From positions 1 through 7,076 of the forward strand of contig JABEVA010000267.1 in assembly GCA_013044065.1 (NCBI GenBank): a stretch of 7,076 nt of DNA, written 5' to 3'. Under the pieces are notes generated by a model, which was not told the DNA's origin, did no database searches, and saw nothing but the letters and a program-made list of their open reading frames with translations. Each line of letters begins with the position of its first letter. Positions within the stretch are counted from its first letter, which is position 1. The translations under genes were made by a program, and so were the position numbers. Below are positions 6,615-7,076 of the stretch, one piece after another. The stretch is from Phycisphaerae bacterium. GTDB taxonomy: Bacteria > Planctomycetota > Phycisphaerae > WQYP01.

Positions 6615-6643
6615 AATTTAACCGATTAAACTCACGTTGTCAA
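6615..6643 (-). promoter_or_regulatory. Third promoter-like site with LacI-type operator variant (site 3), no obvious target gene
   Basis: TTTAACCGATTAAA (6617-6630) matches the core of sites 1 and 2 with one changed base that breaks one pair of the palindrome. On the minus strand TTGACA (6643-6638) is followed, after 17 bp, by TAAATT (6620-6615). The spacing to the palindrome equals that at site 2 (the centre-to-box offset matches exactly). No gene starts within 250 bases downstream. It may be a distal second promoter or auxiliary operator for the PEP-CTERM unit, the promoter of an RNA, or a relic. The palindrome itself could also serve a plus-strand gene, but none is seen. Confidence 0.55.
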
Positions 6644-6644
6644 G

Positions 6645-7076
6645 CCCCTGATTTCTTCCGTCCGATTCCGCCCTAAGGGCGACACCATCCGTGGAACGAA
6701 ACTACACATACCCGCGGCCATTGGTCAAAAATACGCTCAGGCCCGCATATCGCCGCAACCATGCTCAATTGACTACTCTAGCAACTGCCCATGTTCAAGT
6801 CAAACAAAATCTTTTTAAAATTGTCCTCCCCTGGCGAGCCAGCTTCTTCGAGGTGGGGCAGAGCTCCGGGTTAACGCCTCGCCACGGTGTACCGAATGGG
6901 CCGGTCCGGCCGCGGCCAAAATACCCACACCCCAACTGCCCACCGTGCCGCAGGCCGGTCCCTCCAGCGTCCATGGCTCGATGCAGAAAGCTGCCGAGAC
7001 GTTTGGCCCTGCGGTGCCATTGACACCTGGTTTAAGCACAAAAGCTGTGGATTTGATCGTTACCGGACGTGACTGA
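6645..7076. other. Right-hand 430 bases; no gene supported
   Basis: I see no recognisable protein or RNA. The frames present are a GTG-started plus frame 6691-7023 (110 codons, rich in Pro/Arg, no ribosome binding site), a minus frame open from the right edge to a stop at 6815, and a plus frame whose TGA ends exactly at 7076. None shows a known motif, signal peptide or good start. The part from about 6820 is more G/C-rich than 6550-6650. A short inverted repeat, CGCCCTAAGGGCG (6669-6681), has too small a loop to be a terminator. Confidence 0.5.

Noticed and set aside
6691..7023. Plus-strand GTG-started frame of 110 codons in the right-hand region
   Set aside because: No ribosome binding site, Pro/Arg-rich composition, no motif. 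It is the longest frame in the region but looks like chance in G/C-rich sequence.
6819..7076. Plus-strand frame ending exactly at the right edge (ends KAVDLIVTGRD then TGA)
   Set aside because: The last 30 codons look moderately protein-like, but the frame has no credible start after the stop at 6816-6818 and no known domain. It could be the remnant of a gene, which I cannot support.
6815..7076. Minus-strand frame open from the right edge to a stop at 6815
   Set aside because: About 86 codons with no recognisable motif and an Arg/Ser/Pro-rich end. It could be the 3' end of an upstream gene, but nothing beyond openness supports it.

Overview
The window reads as a carbohydrate-related secretion locus from a bacterium of the PVC group, most likely a planctomycete (Phycisphaerae-like), with Verrucomicrobiota or Lentisphaerota as alternatives. 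The reasons are three proteins ending in PEP-CTERM sorting signals, a pseudopilin with the H-X9-DG signature that is common in this group, and near-identical LacI-type palindromes in front of genes. This is inferred from protein families only; there is no rRNA or other taxonomic marker.

All four convincing genes lie on the minus strand and are read from right to left. From the right: a promoter overlapped by a palindromic operator (about 6359-6387); a 283-residue PEP-CTERM protein (5435-6286); a paralogous 326-residue PEP-CTERM protein (4371-5351); a 1027-residue secreted GH13 alpha-amylase-family enzyme with a dockerin-like module and PEP-CTERM tail (1214-4297); a second promoter/operator (about 1085-1115); and a pseudopilin gene (1039 down to the left edge, where it is cut). 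The first three genes look like one transcription unit with gaps of 83 and 73 bases. Each gap carries an inverted repeat; the first is a perfect 13-bp stem.

The right-hand 790 bases (6287-7076) hold no convincing gene. They contain the leader of the first gene, two of the three operator copies, and short open frames without ribosome binding sites.

The main observation is regulatory. The three palindromes share the core TTTAACCGGTTAAA (one base changed in the third). Each sits in the 16-17 bp spacer between a perfect TTGACA -35 box and a TAAACT/TAAATT -10 box on the minus strand, which is a classic arrangement for repression. A single LacI-type repressor, not encoded in the window, would therefore co-control a surface amylase with two surface PEP-CTERM proteins, and separately a pseudopilin. 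My working model is a sugar-induced unit that exports and displays a glucan-degrading enzyme with partner surface proteins, with a pseudopilin under the same switch. The joint function is inference.
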